A DNA stretch of 64,000 nt from Phlebotomus papatasi (Eukaryota > Arthropoda > Insecta > Diptera > Psychodidae), in the NCBI RefSeq assembly GCF_024763615.1, contig NW_026604588.1:62001-126000 (forward strand), written 5' to 3'. The notes under the pieces were generated by a model. The model was not told the DNA's origin. It saw only the letters and a list, made by a program, of their open reading frames with translations, and did not search any database. Every line of letters begins with the position of its first letter. Position 1 is the stretch's first letter. Position numbers and translations under genes: made by a program. Shown here piece after piece: positions 1 through 10,381 of this stretch.

Positions 1-1230
1 TCAAAAAAAATTTTTTTTAGGCATATTTTGTATGCAAATCTTTAAAGGCGAATATCTCCTAAACTAGAAGAGATAGACCCCCCAAAGTTGGCATCAAAAA
101 AAAATTTTTATAGGCATATTTTGTATGCAAATCTTTAAGGGCGAATATCTCCTAAACTAGAAGAGATAGACCCCCCAAAGTTGGCATCAAAAAAAATTTT
201 TTTTTAGGCATATTTTGTACGCAAATCTTTAAAGGCGAATATCTCCTAAACTAGAAGAGATAGACCCCCCAAAGTTGGCATCAAAAAAAAAATTTTATAG
301 GCATCTTTTGTATGCAAATCTTTAAAGGCGAATATCTCCTAAACTAGAAGAGATAGACCCCCCAAAGTTGGCATCAAAAAAAAATTTTTATAGGCATATT
401 TTGTATGCAAATCTTTAAAGGCGAATATCTCCTAAACTAGAAGAGATAGACCCCCCAAAGTTGGCATCAAAAAAAAATTTTTATAGGCATATTTTGTATG
501 CAAATCTTTAAGGGCGAATATCTCCTAAACTAGAAGAGATAGACCCCCCAAAGTTGGCATCAAAAAAAAATTTTTATAGGCATATTTTGTATGCAAATCT
601 TTAAGGGCGAATATCTCCTAAACTAGAAGAGATAGACCCCCCAAAGTTGGCATCAAAAAAAAATTTTTATAGGCATATTTTGTATGCAAATCTTTAAGGG
701 CGAATATCTCCTAAACTAGAAGAGATAGACCCCCCAAAGTTGGCATCAAAAAAAATTTTTTTTAGGCATATTTTGTATGCAAATCTTTAAAGGCGAATAT
801 CTCCTAAACTAGAAGAGATAGACCCCCCAAAGTTGGCATCAAAAAAAAAATTTTATAGGCATCTCTTGTATGCAAATCTTTAAAGGCGAATATCTCCTAA
901 ACTAGAAGAGATAGACCCCCCAAAGTTGGCATCAAAAAAAAATTTTTATAGGCATATTTTGTATGCAAATCTTTAAGGGCGAATATCTCCTAAACTAGAA
1001 GAGATAGACCCCCCAAAGTTGGCATCAAAAAAAATTTTTTTTAGGCATATTTTGTATGCAAATCTTTAAAGGCGAATATCTCCTAAACTAGAAGAGATAG
1101 ACCCCCCAAAGTTGGCATCAAAAAAAAAATTTTTTAGGCATATTTTGTATGCAAATCTTTAAAGGCGAATATCTCCTAAACTAGAAGAGATAGACCCCCC
1201 AAAGTTGGCATCAAAAAAAAAATTTTATAG

Positions 1231-1680
1231 GCATCTTTTGTATGCAAATCTTTAAAGGCGAATATCTCCTAAACTAGAAGAGATAGACCCCCCAAAGTTG
1301 GCATCAAAAAAAAATTTTTATAGGCATATTTTGTATGCAAATCTTTAAAGGCGAATATCTCCTAAACTAGAAGAGATAGACCCCCCAAAGTTGGCGTCAA
1401 AAAAAATTTTTTTTAGGCATATTTTGTATGCAAATCTTTAAAGGCGAATATCTCCTAAACTAGAAGAGATAGACCCCCCAAAGTTGGCACCAAAAAAAAA
1501 TTTTTTTAGGCATATTTTGTATGCAAATCTTTAAAGGCGAATATCTCCTAAACTAGAAGAGATAGACCCCCCAAAGTTGGCATCAAAAAAAAATTTTTAT
1601 AGGCATATTTTGTATGCAAATATTTAAAGGCGAATATCTCCTAAACTAGAAGAGATAGACCCCCAAAGATGGCATCAAAA
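1231..1680 (+). repeat. Dispersed duplicated satellite block (partner at 12979-13428)
   Basis: The variants GCATC (1231), CACC (1488) and ATATTTA (1621) recur at 12979, 13236 and 13369, each exactly 11748 bases away. The two blocks share ancestry across the SINE-bearing region. The exchange or copying that separated them either predates the SINE expansion or bypassed it. Confidence 0.88.
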
Positions 1681-4600
1681 AAAATTTTTTTTAGGCATAT
1701 TTTGTATGCAAATCTTTAAAGGCGAATATCTCCTAAACTAGAAGAGATAGACCCCCCAAAGTTGGCATCAAAAAAAATTTTTAGGCATATTTTGTATGCA
1801 AATCTTTAAAGGCGAATATCTCCTAAACTAGAAGAGATATACCCCCCAAAGTTGGCATCAAAAAAAAATGTTTATAGGCATATTTTGTATGCAAATCTTT
1901 AAAGGCGAATATCTCCTAAACTAGAAGAGATAGACCCCCCAAAGTTGGCATCAAAAAAATTTTTTTTAGGCATATTTTGTATGCAAATCTTTAAAGGCGA
2001 ATATCTCCTAAACTAGAAGAGATAGACCCCCCAAAGTTGGCATCAAAAAAAATTTTTTTTAGGCATATTTTGTATGCAAATCTTTAAAGGCGAATATCTC
2101 CTAAACTAGAAGAGATAGACCCCCCAAAGTTGGCATCAAAAAAAAATTTTTATAGGCATATTTTGTATGCAAATCTTTAAAGGCGAATATCTCCTAAACT
2201 AGAAGAGATAGACCCCCCAAAGTTGGCATCAAAAAAAATTTTTTTTAGGCATATTTTGTATGCAAATCTTTAAAGGCGAATATCTCCTAAACTAGAAGAG
2301 ATAGACCCCCCAAAGTTGGCATCAAAAAAAAATTTTTATAGGCATATTTTGTATGCAAATCTTTAAAGGCGAATATCTCCTAAACTAGAAGAGATAGACC
2401 CCCCAAAAGTTGGCATCAAAAAAAAATTTTTTTAGGCATATTTTGTATGAAAATCTTTAAAGGCGAATATCTCCTAAACTAGAAGAGATAGACCCCCCAA
2501 AGTTGGCATCAAAAAAAATTTTTTTAGGCATATTTTGTATGCAAATCTTTAAAGGCGAATATCTCCTAAACTAGAAGAGATAGACACCCCAAAGTTGGCA
2601 TCAAAAAAAAAATTTTTTAGGCATATTTTGTATGCAAATCTTTAAAGGCGAATATCTCCTAAACTAGAAGAGATAGACCCCCCAAAGATGGCATCAAAAA
2701 AAAATTTTTTTTAGGCATATTTTGTATGCAAATCTTTAAAGGCGAATATCTCCTAAACTAGAAGAGATAGACCCCCCAAAGTTGGCATCAAAAAAAAATT
2801 TTTTTAGGCGTATTTTGTATGCGAATCTTTAAAGGCGAATATCTCCTAAACTAGAAGAGATAGACCCCCCAAAAGTTGGCATCAAAAAAAATTTTTTTTA
2901 GGCATATTTTGTATGCAAATCTTTAAAGGCGAATATCTCCTAAACTAGAAGAGATAGACCCCCCAAAGTTGGCATCAAAAAAAAATTTTTATAGGCATAT
3001 TTTGTATGCAAATCTTTAAAGGCGAATATCTCCTAAACTAGAAGAGATAGACCCCCCAAAGTTGGCATCAAAAAAAAATTTTTTTAGGCATATTTTGTAT
3101 GAAAATCTTTAAAGGCGAATATCTCCTAAACTAGAAGAGATAGACCCCCCAAAGTTGGCATCAAAAAAAATTTTTTTAGGCATATTTTGTATGCAAATCT
3201 TTAAAGGCGAATATCTCCTAAACTAGAAGAGATAGACCCCCCAAAGTTGGCATCAAAAAAAAATTTTTTTTAGGCATATTTTGTATGCAAATCTTTAAAG
3301 GCGAATATCTCCTAAACTAGAAGAGAGAGACCCCCCAAAGTTGGCATCAAAAAAAAATTTTTTTAGGCATATTTTGTATGCAAATCTTTAAAGGCGAATA
3401 TCTCCTAAACTAGAAGAGATAGACCCCCCAAAGTTGGCATCAAAAAAAAATTTTTTTAGGCATATTTTGTATGCAAATCTTTAAAGGCGAATATCTCCTA
3501 AACTAGAAGAGATAGACCCCCCAAAGTTGGCATCAAAAAAAATTTTTTTTAGGCATATTTTGTACGCAAATCTTTAAAGGCGAATATCTCCTAAACTAGA
3601 AGAGATAGACCCCCCAAAGTTGGCATCAAAAAAAATTTTTTTTAGGCATATTTTGTATGCAAATCTTTAAAGGCGAATATCTCCTAAACTAGAAGAGATA
3701 GACCCCCCAAAGTTGGCATCAAAAAAAAATTTTTATAGGCATATTTTGTATGCAAATCTTTAAAGGCGAATATCTCCTAAACTAGAAGAGATAGACCCCC
3801 CAAAGTTGGCATCAAAAAGAAATTTTTTTAGGCATATTTTGTATGCAAATCTTTAAAGGCGAATATCTCCTAAACTAGAAGAGATAGACCCCCCAAAGTT
3901 GGCATCAAAAAAAATTTTTTTTAGGCATATTTTGTATGCAAATCTTTAAAGGCGAATATCTCCTAAACTAGAAGAGATAGACCCCCCAAAGTTGGCATCA
4001 AAAAAAAATTTTTATAGGCATATTTTGTATGCAAATCTTTAAAGGCGAATATCTCCTAAACTAGAAGAGATAGACCCCCCAAAGTTGGCATCAAAAAGAA
4101 ATTTTTTTAGGCATATTTTGTATGCAAATCTTTAAAGGCGAATATCTCCTAAACTAGAAGAGATAGACCCCCCAAAGTTGGCATCAAAAAAAATTTTTTT
4201 AGGCATATTTTGTATGCAAATCTTTAAAGGCGAATATCTCCTAAACTAGAAGAGATAGACCCCCCAAAGTTGGCATCAAAAAAAATTTTTTTAGGCATAT
4301 TTTGTATGCAAATCTTTAAAGGCGAATATCTCCTAAACTAGAAGAGATAGACCCCCCAAAGTTGGCATCAAAAAAAAAATTTTTTTAGGCATATTTTGTA
4401 TGCAAATCTTTAAAGGCGAATATCTCCTAAACTAGAAGAGATAGACCCCCCAAAGTTGGCATCAAAAAAAATTTTTTTAGGCATATTTTGTATGCAAATC
4501 TTTAAAGGCGAATATCTCCTAAACTAGAAGAGATAGACCCCCCAAAGTTGGCATCAAGAAAAAATTTTTTTAGGCATATTTTGTATGGAAATCTTTAAAG

Positions 4601-5027
4601 GCGAATATCTCCTAAACTAGAAGAGATAGACCCCCCAAAGTTGGCATCAAAAAAAATTTTTTTAGGCATATTTTGTATGCAAATCTTTAAAGGCGAATAT
4701 CTCCTAAACTAGAAGAGATAGACCCCCCAAAGTTGGCATCAAAAAAAAATTTTTTTAGGCATATTTTGTATGCAAATCTTTAAAGGCGAATATCTCCTAA
4801 ACTAGAAGAGATAGACCCCCCAAAGTTGGCATCAAAAAAAAATTTTTTTTAGGCATATTTTGTATGCAAATCTTTAAAGGCGAATATCTCCTAAACTAGA
4901 AGAGATAGACCCCCCAAAGTTGGCATCAAAAAAAATTTTTTTTAGGCATATTTTGTATGCAAATCTTTAAAGGCGAATATCTCCTAAACTAGAAGAGATA
5001 GACCCCCCAAAGTTGGCATCAAAAAAA

Positions 5028-5056
5028 AATTTTGTATGCAAATCTTTTTTTTTAGG
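5028..5056 (+). repeat. Scrambled satellite junction
   Basis: A normal A-run is followed by TTTTGTATGCAAATC, a piece from the middle of the monomer, and then by a second T-run and the ordinary AGGCATATTTTG. This is a partial monomer inserted at the T-run, joined through short T-rich homology. It could be a recombination scar or an assembly or consensus error. Confidence 0.8.
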
Positions 5057-5570
5057 CATATTTTGTATGCAAATCTTTAAAGGCGAATATCTCCTAAACT
5101 AGAAGAGATAGACCCCCCAAAGTTGGCATCAAAAAAAAATTTTTTTAGGCATATTTTGTATGCAAATCTTTAAAGGCGAATATCTCCTAAACTAGAAGAG
5201 ATAGACCCCCCAAAGTTGGCATCAAAAAAAAATTTTTTTAGGCATATTTTGTATGCAAATCTTTAAAGGCGAATATCTCCTAAACTAGAAGAGATAGACC
5301 CCCCAAAGTTGGCATCAAAAAAAATTTTTTTTAGGCATATTTTGTATGCAAATCTTTAAAGGCGAATATCTCCTAAACTAGAAGAGATAGACCCCCCAAA
5401 GTTGGCATCAAAAAAAAATTTTTTTAGGCATATTTTGTATGCAAATCTTTAAAGGCGAATATCTCCTAAACTAGAAGAGATAGACCCCCCAAAGTTGGCA
5501 TCAAAAAAAAATTTTTTTAGGCATATTTTGTATGCAAATCTTTAAAGGCGAATATCTCCTAAACTAGAAG

Positions 5571-5700
5571 AGATAGACCATAGGCATATTTTGTATGCAA
5601 AAAAAATATCTCCTAAACTAGAAGAGATAGACCCCCCAAAGTTGGCATCAAAAAAAAAATTTTTTTAGGCCCAAAGTTGGCATCAAAAAGAAATTTTTTT
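5571..5700 (+). repeat. Two adjacent scrambled monomers
   Basis: After AGATAGACC the expected C-run and GTTGGCATC are missing and the sequence jumps to ATAGGCATATTTTGTATGC. It then skips from the octamer region through an A-run straight to ATATCTCC. About 65 bases later TTTTTTTAGGC jumps directly into CCAAAGTTGG. Several short monomer pieces are therefore joined out of order within about 130 bases. Confidence 0.8.
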
Positions 5701-6147
5701 AGGCATATTTTGTATGCAAATCTTTAAAGGCGAATATCTCCTAAACTAGAAGAGATAGACCCCCCAAAGTTGGCATCAAAAAAAATTTTTTTAGGCATAT
5801 TTTGTATGCAAATCTTTAAAGGCGAATATCTCCTAAACTAGAAGAGATAGACCCCCCAAAGTTGGCATCAAAAAAAATTTTTTTAGGCATATTTTGTATG
5901 CAAATCTTTAAAGGCGAATATCTCCTAAACTAGAAGAGATAGACCCCCCAAAGTTGGCATCAAAAAAAAATTTTTTTAGGCATATTTTGTATGCAAATCT
6001 TTAAAGGCGAATATCTCCTAAACTAGAAGAGATAGACCCCCCAAAGTTGGCATCAAAAAAAAATTTTTTTAGGCATATTTTGTATGCAAATCTTTAAAGG
6101 CGAATATCTCCTAAACTAGAAGAGATAGACCCCCAAAGTTGGCATCA

Positions 6148-6350
6148 AAAAAAAATTTTTTTGGCATCAAAAAAAATATTTTTTTAGGCATATTTTGTAT
6201 GTAAATCTTTAAACGCGAATATCTCCTAAACTAGAAGAGATAGACCCCCCAAAGTTGGCATAACAAAAAAATTTTTTTAGGCATTTTTTAATATTTTGAT
6301 ATTTTTATAAAGGCGAATATCTCCTAAACTAGAAGAGATTTGCATCAAAA
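6148..6350 (+). repeat. Degenerate satellite stretch with non-satellite AT-rich bases
   Basis: A partial duplication of TTGGCATCAAAAAA occurs near 6162. At about 6283-6310 the monomer is interrupted by TTTTTAATATTTTGATATTT, which does not match the usual monomer. Normal AAAGGCGAATATCTCC follows, and then another jump from GAGATT to TGCATCAAAA. It is the most diverged satellite stretch on the left side, about 270 bp before the first SINE copy. Confidence 0.75.
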
Positions 6351-6606
6351 AAAAATTTTTTTAGGCATATTTTGTATGTAAATCTTTAAACGCGAATATC
6401 TCCTAAACTAGAAGAGATAGACCCCCCAAAGTTGGCATCAAAAAAAATTTTTTTTAGGCATATTTTGTATGCAAATCTTTAAAGGCGAATATCTCCTAAA
6501 CTAGAAGAGATAGACCCCCCAAAGTTGGCATCAAAAAAAAATTTTTTTAGGCATATTTTGTATGCAAATCTTTAAAGGCGAATATCTCCTAAACTAGAAG
6601 AGATAG

Positions 6607-6615
6607 ACCCCCCAA
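6607..6615. repeat. Target-site duplication, left copy, SINE copy 1
   Basis: ACCCCCCAA lies immediately left of the SINE and recurs at 7075-7083 immediately right of it. Removing the insert and one copy restores an ordinary monomer (GATAGACCCCCCAAAGTTGG). This is the expected footprint of retroposition into the C-run of the satellite. Confidence 0.9.
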
Positions 6616-7074
6616 GAGAGATAAGATAAGATTTTGCCAGGGGTCAGTTCTCCATTTCGGATATTCCGATGCATCCAGGCCACCAATTGGGCCCCTTATG
6701 CTTCCCCACTCCTATTCTATCTTATCCCCCGATACGGGTAGCCGCTCTATTTCACAGCTCTGTGAGCAGTCAGTGCCGTTACTATGTCACAGCATCCCTT
6801 CTCGGTGTGTGTTTGGGATCAGTGACAGTGAATATTTGTATCGACTGAAGTACCGCTTTCATGTCGAAACTCGTTTTTGTACCAGCCTCTATTGTTTAGG
6901 CGGTTCACTTTTTTTGCCAATATGCACCATTGACATTACTATTCATTCATTCACTGGACGAATTCAAAGCCGATATGGCATGAGAAATCTTTTTCTGCTG
7001 CTGCTCAGCTTTGAACCCCAGACCTCGCAGTCATAGAGCTACTACTCTATCCACTGACCCACTCGAGGCCCTAC
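6616..7074 (-). mobile_element. tRNA-derived SINE, copy 1 (minus strand)
   Basis: A 459-bp non-satellite insert. Read on the minus strand its first ~65 bases are tRNA-like, starting GGGCCTCGAGTGGGTCAGTG and reaching GGGGTTCAAAGC. The A-box-like TGGGTCAGTGG (7051-7061) and B-box-like GGTTCAAAGCT (7007-7017) are 33 bases apart, normal tRNA spacing. A body of about 370 bases of unknown family follows, with a short ATTC repeat (6941-6952, plus strand) and three CTG units near 6995. It ends in a short TTATC-type repeat tail (6616-6632). A tRNA head, unrelated body, simple-repeat tail and 9-bp duplication together define a SINE; the partner LINE is unknown. A 112-codon open frame on the plus strand (6698-7036) runs antisense across the body and B box and is treated as non-coding. 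Confidence 0.88.
7007..7061 (-). promoter_or_regulatory. Internal RNA polymerase III promoter (A and B boxes), SINE copy 1
   Basis: On the minus strand the A box TGGGTCAGTGG (7051-7061) begins 14 bases into the element. The B box GGTTCAAAGCT (7007-7017) follows 33 bases later. Both are close to the tRNA consensus (TGGCNNAGTGG and GGTTCGANNCC). The B box has A in place of the conserved G after TTC, which may weaken TFIIIC binding. Whether it is transcribed cannot be told from sequence. Confidence 0.75.
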
Positions 7075-7829
7075 ACCCCCCAAAGTTGGCATCAAAAAAA
7101 AAAAAAATTTTTTTAGGCATGTTTTGTATGCAAATCTTTAAAGGCGAATATCTCCTAAACTAGAAGAGATAGACCCCCCAAAGTTGGCATAAAAAAAATT
7201 TTTTATAGGCATATTTTGTATGCAAATCTTTAAAGGCGAATATCTCCTAAACTAGAAGAGATAGACCCCCCAAAGTTGGCATCAAAAAAAAATTTTTATA
7301 GGCATATTTTGTATGCAAATCTTTAAAGGCGAATATCTCCTAAACTAGAAGAGATAGACCCCCCAAAGTTGGCATCAAAAAAAAATTTTTTTAGGCATAT
7401 TTTGTATGCAAATCTTTAAAGGCGAATATCTCCTAAACTAGAAGAGATAGACCCCCCAAAGTTGGCATCAAAAAAAAATTTTTTTAGGCATATTTTGTAT
7501 GCAAATCTTTAAAGGCGAATATCTCCTAAACTAGAAGAGATAGACCCCCAAAGTTGGCATCAAAAAAAAATTTTTTTAGGCATATTTTGTATGTAAATCT
7601 TTAAACGCGAATATCTCCTAAACTAGAAGAGATAGACCCCCAAAGTTGGCATCAAAAAAAATTTTTTTTAGGCATATTTTGTATGCAAATCTTTAAAGGC
7701 GAATATCTCCTAAACTAGAAGAGATAGACCCCCCAAAGTTGGCATCAAAAAAAAATTTTTTTAGGCATATTTTGTATGCAAATCTTTAAAGGCGAATATC
7801 TCCTAAACTAGAAGAGATAGACCCCCCAA
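7075..7829 (+). repeat. Satellite segment between SINE copies 1 and 2 (about 8 monomers)
   Basis: It starts with the right-hand ACCCCCCAA duplication (7075-7083) and a long A-run (about 14 A). The next monomer carries GCATG in place of GCATA (7118), and the one after lacks the C of CATC (7189). The same ordered variants follow SINE copies 2 and 3. Near 7593 a monomer has ATGTAAAT with AAACGCG, two monomers before the next SINE; the same pair of variants sits two monomers before SINE copy 1. SINE plus about 8 monomers therefore forms a 1214-bp repeat unit. The segment ends with the left duplication of copy 2 (7821-7829). Confidence 0.92.
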
Positions 7830-8288
7830 GAGAGATAAGATAAGATTTTGCCAGGGGTCAGTTCTCCATTTCGGATATTCCGATGCATCCAGGCCACCAA
7901 TTGGGCCCCTTATGCTTCCCCACTCCTATTCTATCTTATCCCCCGATACGGGTAGCCGCTCTATTTCACAGCTCTGTGAGCAGTCAGTGCCGTTACTATG
8001 TCACAGCATCCCTTCTCGGTGTGTGTTTGGGATCAGTGACAGTGAATATTTGTATCGACTGAAGTACCGCTTTCATGTCGAAACTCGTTTTTGTACCAGC
8101 CTCTATTGTTTAGGCGGTTCACTTTTTTTGCCAATATGCACCATTGACATTACTATTCATTCATTCACTGGACGAATTCAAAGCCGATATGGCATGAGAA
8201 ATCTTTTTCTGCTGCTGCTCAGCTTTGAACCCCAGACCTCGCAGTCATAGAGCTACTACTCTATCCACTGACCCACTCGAGGCCCTAC
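7830..8288 (-). mobile_element. tRNA-derived SINE, copy 2 (minus strand)
   Basis: Same 459-bp length as copy 1 and, by eye, the same sequence; the antisense open frame at 7912-8250 gives an identical 112-residue translation. It is flanked by ACCCCCCAA at 7821-7829 and 8289-8297. Identical length, insertion point, duplication and variant satellite flanks show that it arose by duplication of a SINE-bearing satellite block rather than by a second retroposition. The distance from copy 1 is 1214 bp. Confidence 0.88.
8221..8275 (-). promoter_or_regulatory. Internal RNA polymerase III promoter, SINE copy 2
   Basis: B box GGTTCAAAGCT at 8221-8231 and A box TGGGTCAGTGG at 8265-8275 (minus strand), with the sequence and spacing of copy 1. 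Confidence 0.73.
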
Positions 8289-9231
8289 ACCCCCCAAAGT
8301 TGGCATCAAAAAAAAAAAAAAAATTTTTTAGGCATGTTTTGTATGCAAATCTTTAAAGGCGAATATCTCCTAAACTAGAAGAGATAGACCCCCCAAAGTT
8401 GGCATAAAAAAAAATTTTTATAGGCATATTTTGTATGCAAATCTTTAAAGGCGAATATCTCCTAAACTAGAAGAGATAGACCCCCCAAAGTTGGCATCAA
8501 AAAAAAATTTTTATAGGCATATTTTGTATGCAAATCTTTAAAGGCGAATATCTCCTAAACTAGAAGAGATAGACCCCCCAAAGTTGGCATCAAAAAAAAA
8601 TTTTTTTAGGCATATTTTGTATGCAAATCTTTAAAGGCGAATATCTCCTAAACTAGAAGAGATAGACCCCCCAAAGTTGGCATCAAAAAAAAATTTTTTT
8701 AGGCATATTTTGTATGCAAATCTTTAAAGGCGAATATCTCCTAAACTAGAAGAGATAGACCCCCCAAAGTTGGCATCAAAAAAAATTTTTTTAGGCATAT
8801 TTTGTATGCAAATCTTTAAAGGCGAATATCTCCTAAACTAGAAGAGATAGACCCCCCAAAGTTCGCATCAAAAAAAAATTTTTTTAGGCATATTTTGTAT
8901 GGAAATCTTTAAAGGCGAATATCTCCTAAACTAGAAGAGATAGACCCCCCAAAGTTGGCATCAAAAAAAAATTTTTTTAGGCATGTTTTGTATGCAAATC
9001 TTTAAAGGCGAATATCTCCTAAACTAGAAGAGATAGACCCCCAAAGTTGGCATCAAAAAAAAATTTTTTTTAGGCATATTTTGTATGCAAATCTTTAAAG
9101 GCGAATATCTCCTAAACTAGAAGAGATAGACCCCCCAAAGTTGGCATCAAAAAAAAATTTTTTTAGGCATATTTTGTATGCAAATCTTTAAAGGCGAATA
9201 TCTCCTAAACTAGAAGAGATAGACCCCCCAA
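8289..9231 (+). repeat. Satellite segment between SINE copies 2 and 3 (about 10 monomers)
   Basis: It begins with the same long A-run, GCATG and CATAAA monomers that follow SINE copy 1. It then adds monomers with GTTCGCATC (8861), TATGGAAATC (8900) and a second GCATG (8982). The order GTTCGC, TATGGAAAT, GCATG recurs after SINE copy 3 (10262, 10302, 10382) at an offset of about 1401, so copies 2 and 3 share a longer flank with each other than with copy 1. The segment ends with the left duplication of copy 3 (9223-9231). Confidence 0.92.
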
Positions 9232-9690
9232 GAGAGATAAGATAAGATTTTGCCAGGGGTCAGTTCTCCATTTCGGATATTCCGATGCATCCAGGCCACC
9301 AATTGGGCCCCTTATGCTTCCCCACTCCTATTCTATCTTATCCCCCGATACGGGTAGCCGCTCTATTTCACAGCTCTGTGAGCAGTCAGTGCCGTTACTA
9401 TGTCACAGCATCCCTTCTCGGTGTGTGTTTGGGATCAGTGACAGTGAATATTTGTATCGACTGAAGTACCGCTTTCATGTCGAAACTCGTTTTTGTACCA
9501 GCCTCTATTGTTTAGGCGGTTCACTTTTTTTGCCAATATGCACCATTGACATTACTATTCATTCATTCACTGGACGAATTCAAAGCCGATATGGCATGAG
9601 AAATCTTTTTCTGCTGCTGCTCAGCTTTGAACCCCAGACCTCGCAGTCATAGAGCTACTACTCTATCCACTGACCCACTCGAGGCCCTAC
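9232..9690 (-). mobile_element. tRNA-derived SINE, copy 3 (minus strand)
   Basis: Third 459-bp copy, matching the other two by eye, 1402 bp from copy 2. It is flanked by ACCCCCCAA at 9223-9231 and 9691-9699. The antisense open frame at 9314-9652 again translates identically. No point differences between the three copies were noticed, so the block duplications appear recent relative to SINE divergence; a base-by-base alignment would confirm this. Confidence 0.88.
9623..9677 (-). promoter_or_regulatory. Internal RNA polymerase III promoter, SINE copy 3
   Basis: B box GGTTCAAAGCT at 9623-9633 and A box TGGGTCAGTGG at 9667-9677 (minus strand), as in copies 1 and 2. Confidence 0.73.
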
Positions 9691-10381
9691 ACCCCCCAAA
9701 GTTGGCATCAAAAAAAAAAAAAATTTTTTTAGGCATGTTTTGTATGCAAATCTTTAAAGGCGAATATCTCCTAAACTAGAAGAGATAGACCCCCCAAAGT
9801 TGGCATAAAAAAAAATTTTTATAGGCATATTTTGTATGCAAATCTTTAAAGGCGAATATCTCCTAAACTAGAAGAGATAGACCCCCCAAAGTTGGCATCA
9901 AAAAAAAATTTTTATAGGCATATTTTGTATGCAAATCTTTAAAGGCGAATATCTCCTAAACTAGAAGAGATAGACCCCCCAAAGTTGGCATCAAAAAAAA
10001 ATTTTTTTAGGCATATTTTGTATGCAAATCTTTAAAGGCGAATATCTCCTAAACTAGAAGAGATAGACCCCCCAAAGTTGGCATCAAAAAAAAATTTTTT
10101 TAGGCATATTTTGTATGCAAATCTTTAAAGGCGAATATCTCCTAAACTAGAAGAGATAGACCCCCCAAAGTTGGCATCAAAAAAAATTTTTTTAGGCATA
10201 TTTTGTATGTAAATCTTTAAATGCGAATATCTCCTAAACTAGAAGAGATAGACCCCCCAAAGTTCGCATCAAAAAAAAATTTTTTTAGGCATATTTTGTA
10301 TGGAAATCTTTAAAGGCGAATATCTCCTAAACTAGAAGAGATAGACCCCCCAAAGTTGGCATCAAAAAAAAATTTTTTTAG

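Larger units (their letters stand above)
1..6615 (+). repeat. 93-bp satellite array, left segment (G-form, TATAGG-rich)
   Basis: Head-to-tail monomers of about 93 bp, all in one orientation. In order, each has an A-run of 7-10 joined to a T-run of 4-9, then AGGCATATTTTGTATGC, the octamer ATGCAAAT, TTTAAAGGCG, the dyad arms TATCTC and GAGATA around CTAAACTAGAA, a C6 run and AAAGTTGGCATC. The monomer is about 32% GC, from counting one typical copy. Most copies here carry AAAGGCG, and many end the T-run in TATAGG, a form largely confined to the first 13.4 kb. An AAGGGCG subvariant clusters before 1 kb (near 138, 509, 603, 697, 977). Single-base variants such as GCATC (303, 1231), CACC (1488) and ATATTTA (1621) serve as markers. 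No gene is visible. The array runs off the left edge of the window. Confidence 0.98.

Noticed and set aside
6616..6632. Pairing of the SINE tail with the nearby satellite CTATCTCTTC (minus strand) as the priming site
   Set aside because: The tail ends TATCTCTC and resembles the flank, but the resemblance lies beyond the duplication and is short, so it is probably coincidence.
6698..7036. A 112-codon open frame (plus strand), repeated identically at 7912-8250 and 9314-9652
   Set aside because: It lies wholly inside the SINE, antisense to it and running across its B box. It has no recognisable domain, and its threefold conservation is explained by block duplication.
7007..7074. A functional tRNA gene at the SINE head
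   Set aside because: A and B boxes are present, but I could not fold a convincing full cloverleaf, and the sequence continues into a long body and repeat tail as expected of a SINE.
6616..9690. Three independent SINE insertions into a hotspot
   Set aside because: The duplications, the insertion base and the ordered variant flanks are shared, which favours one insertion followed by copying.
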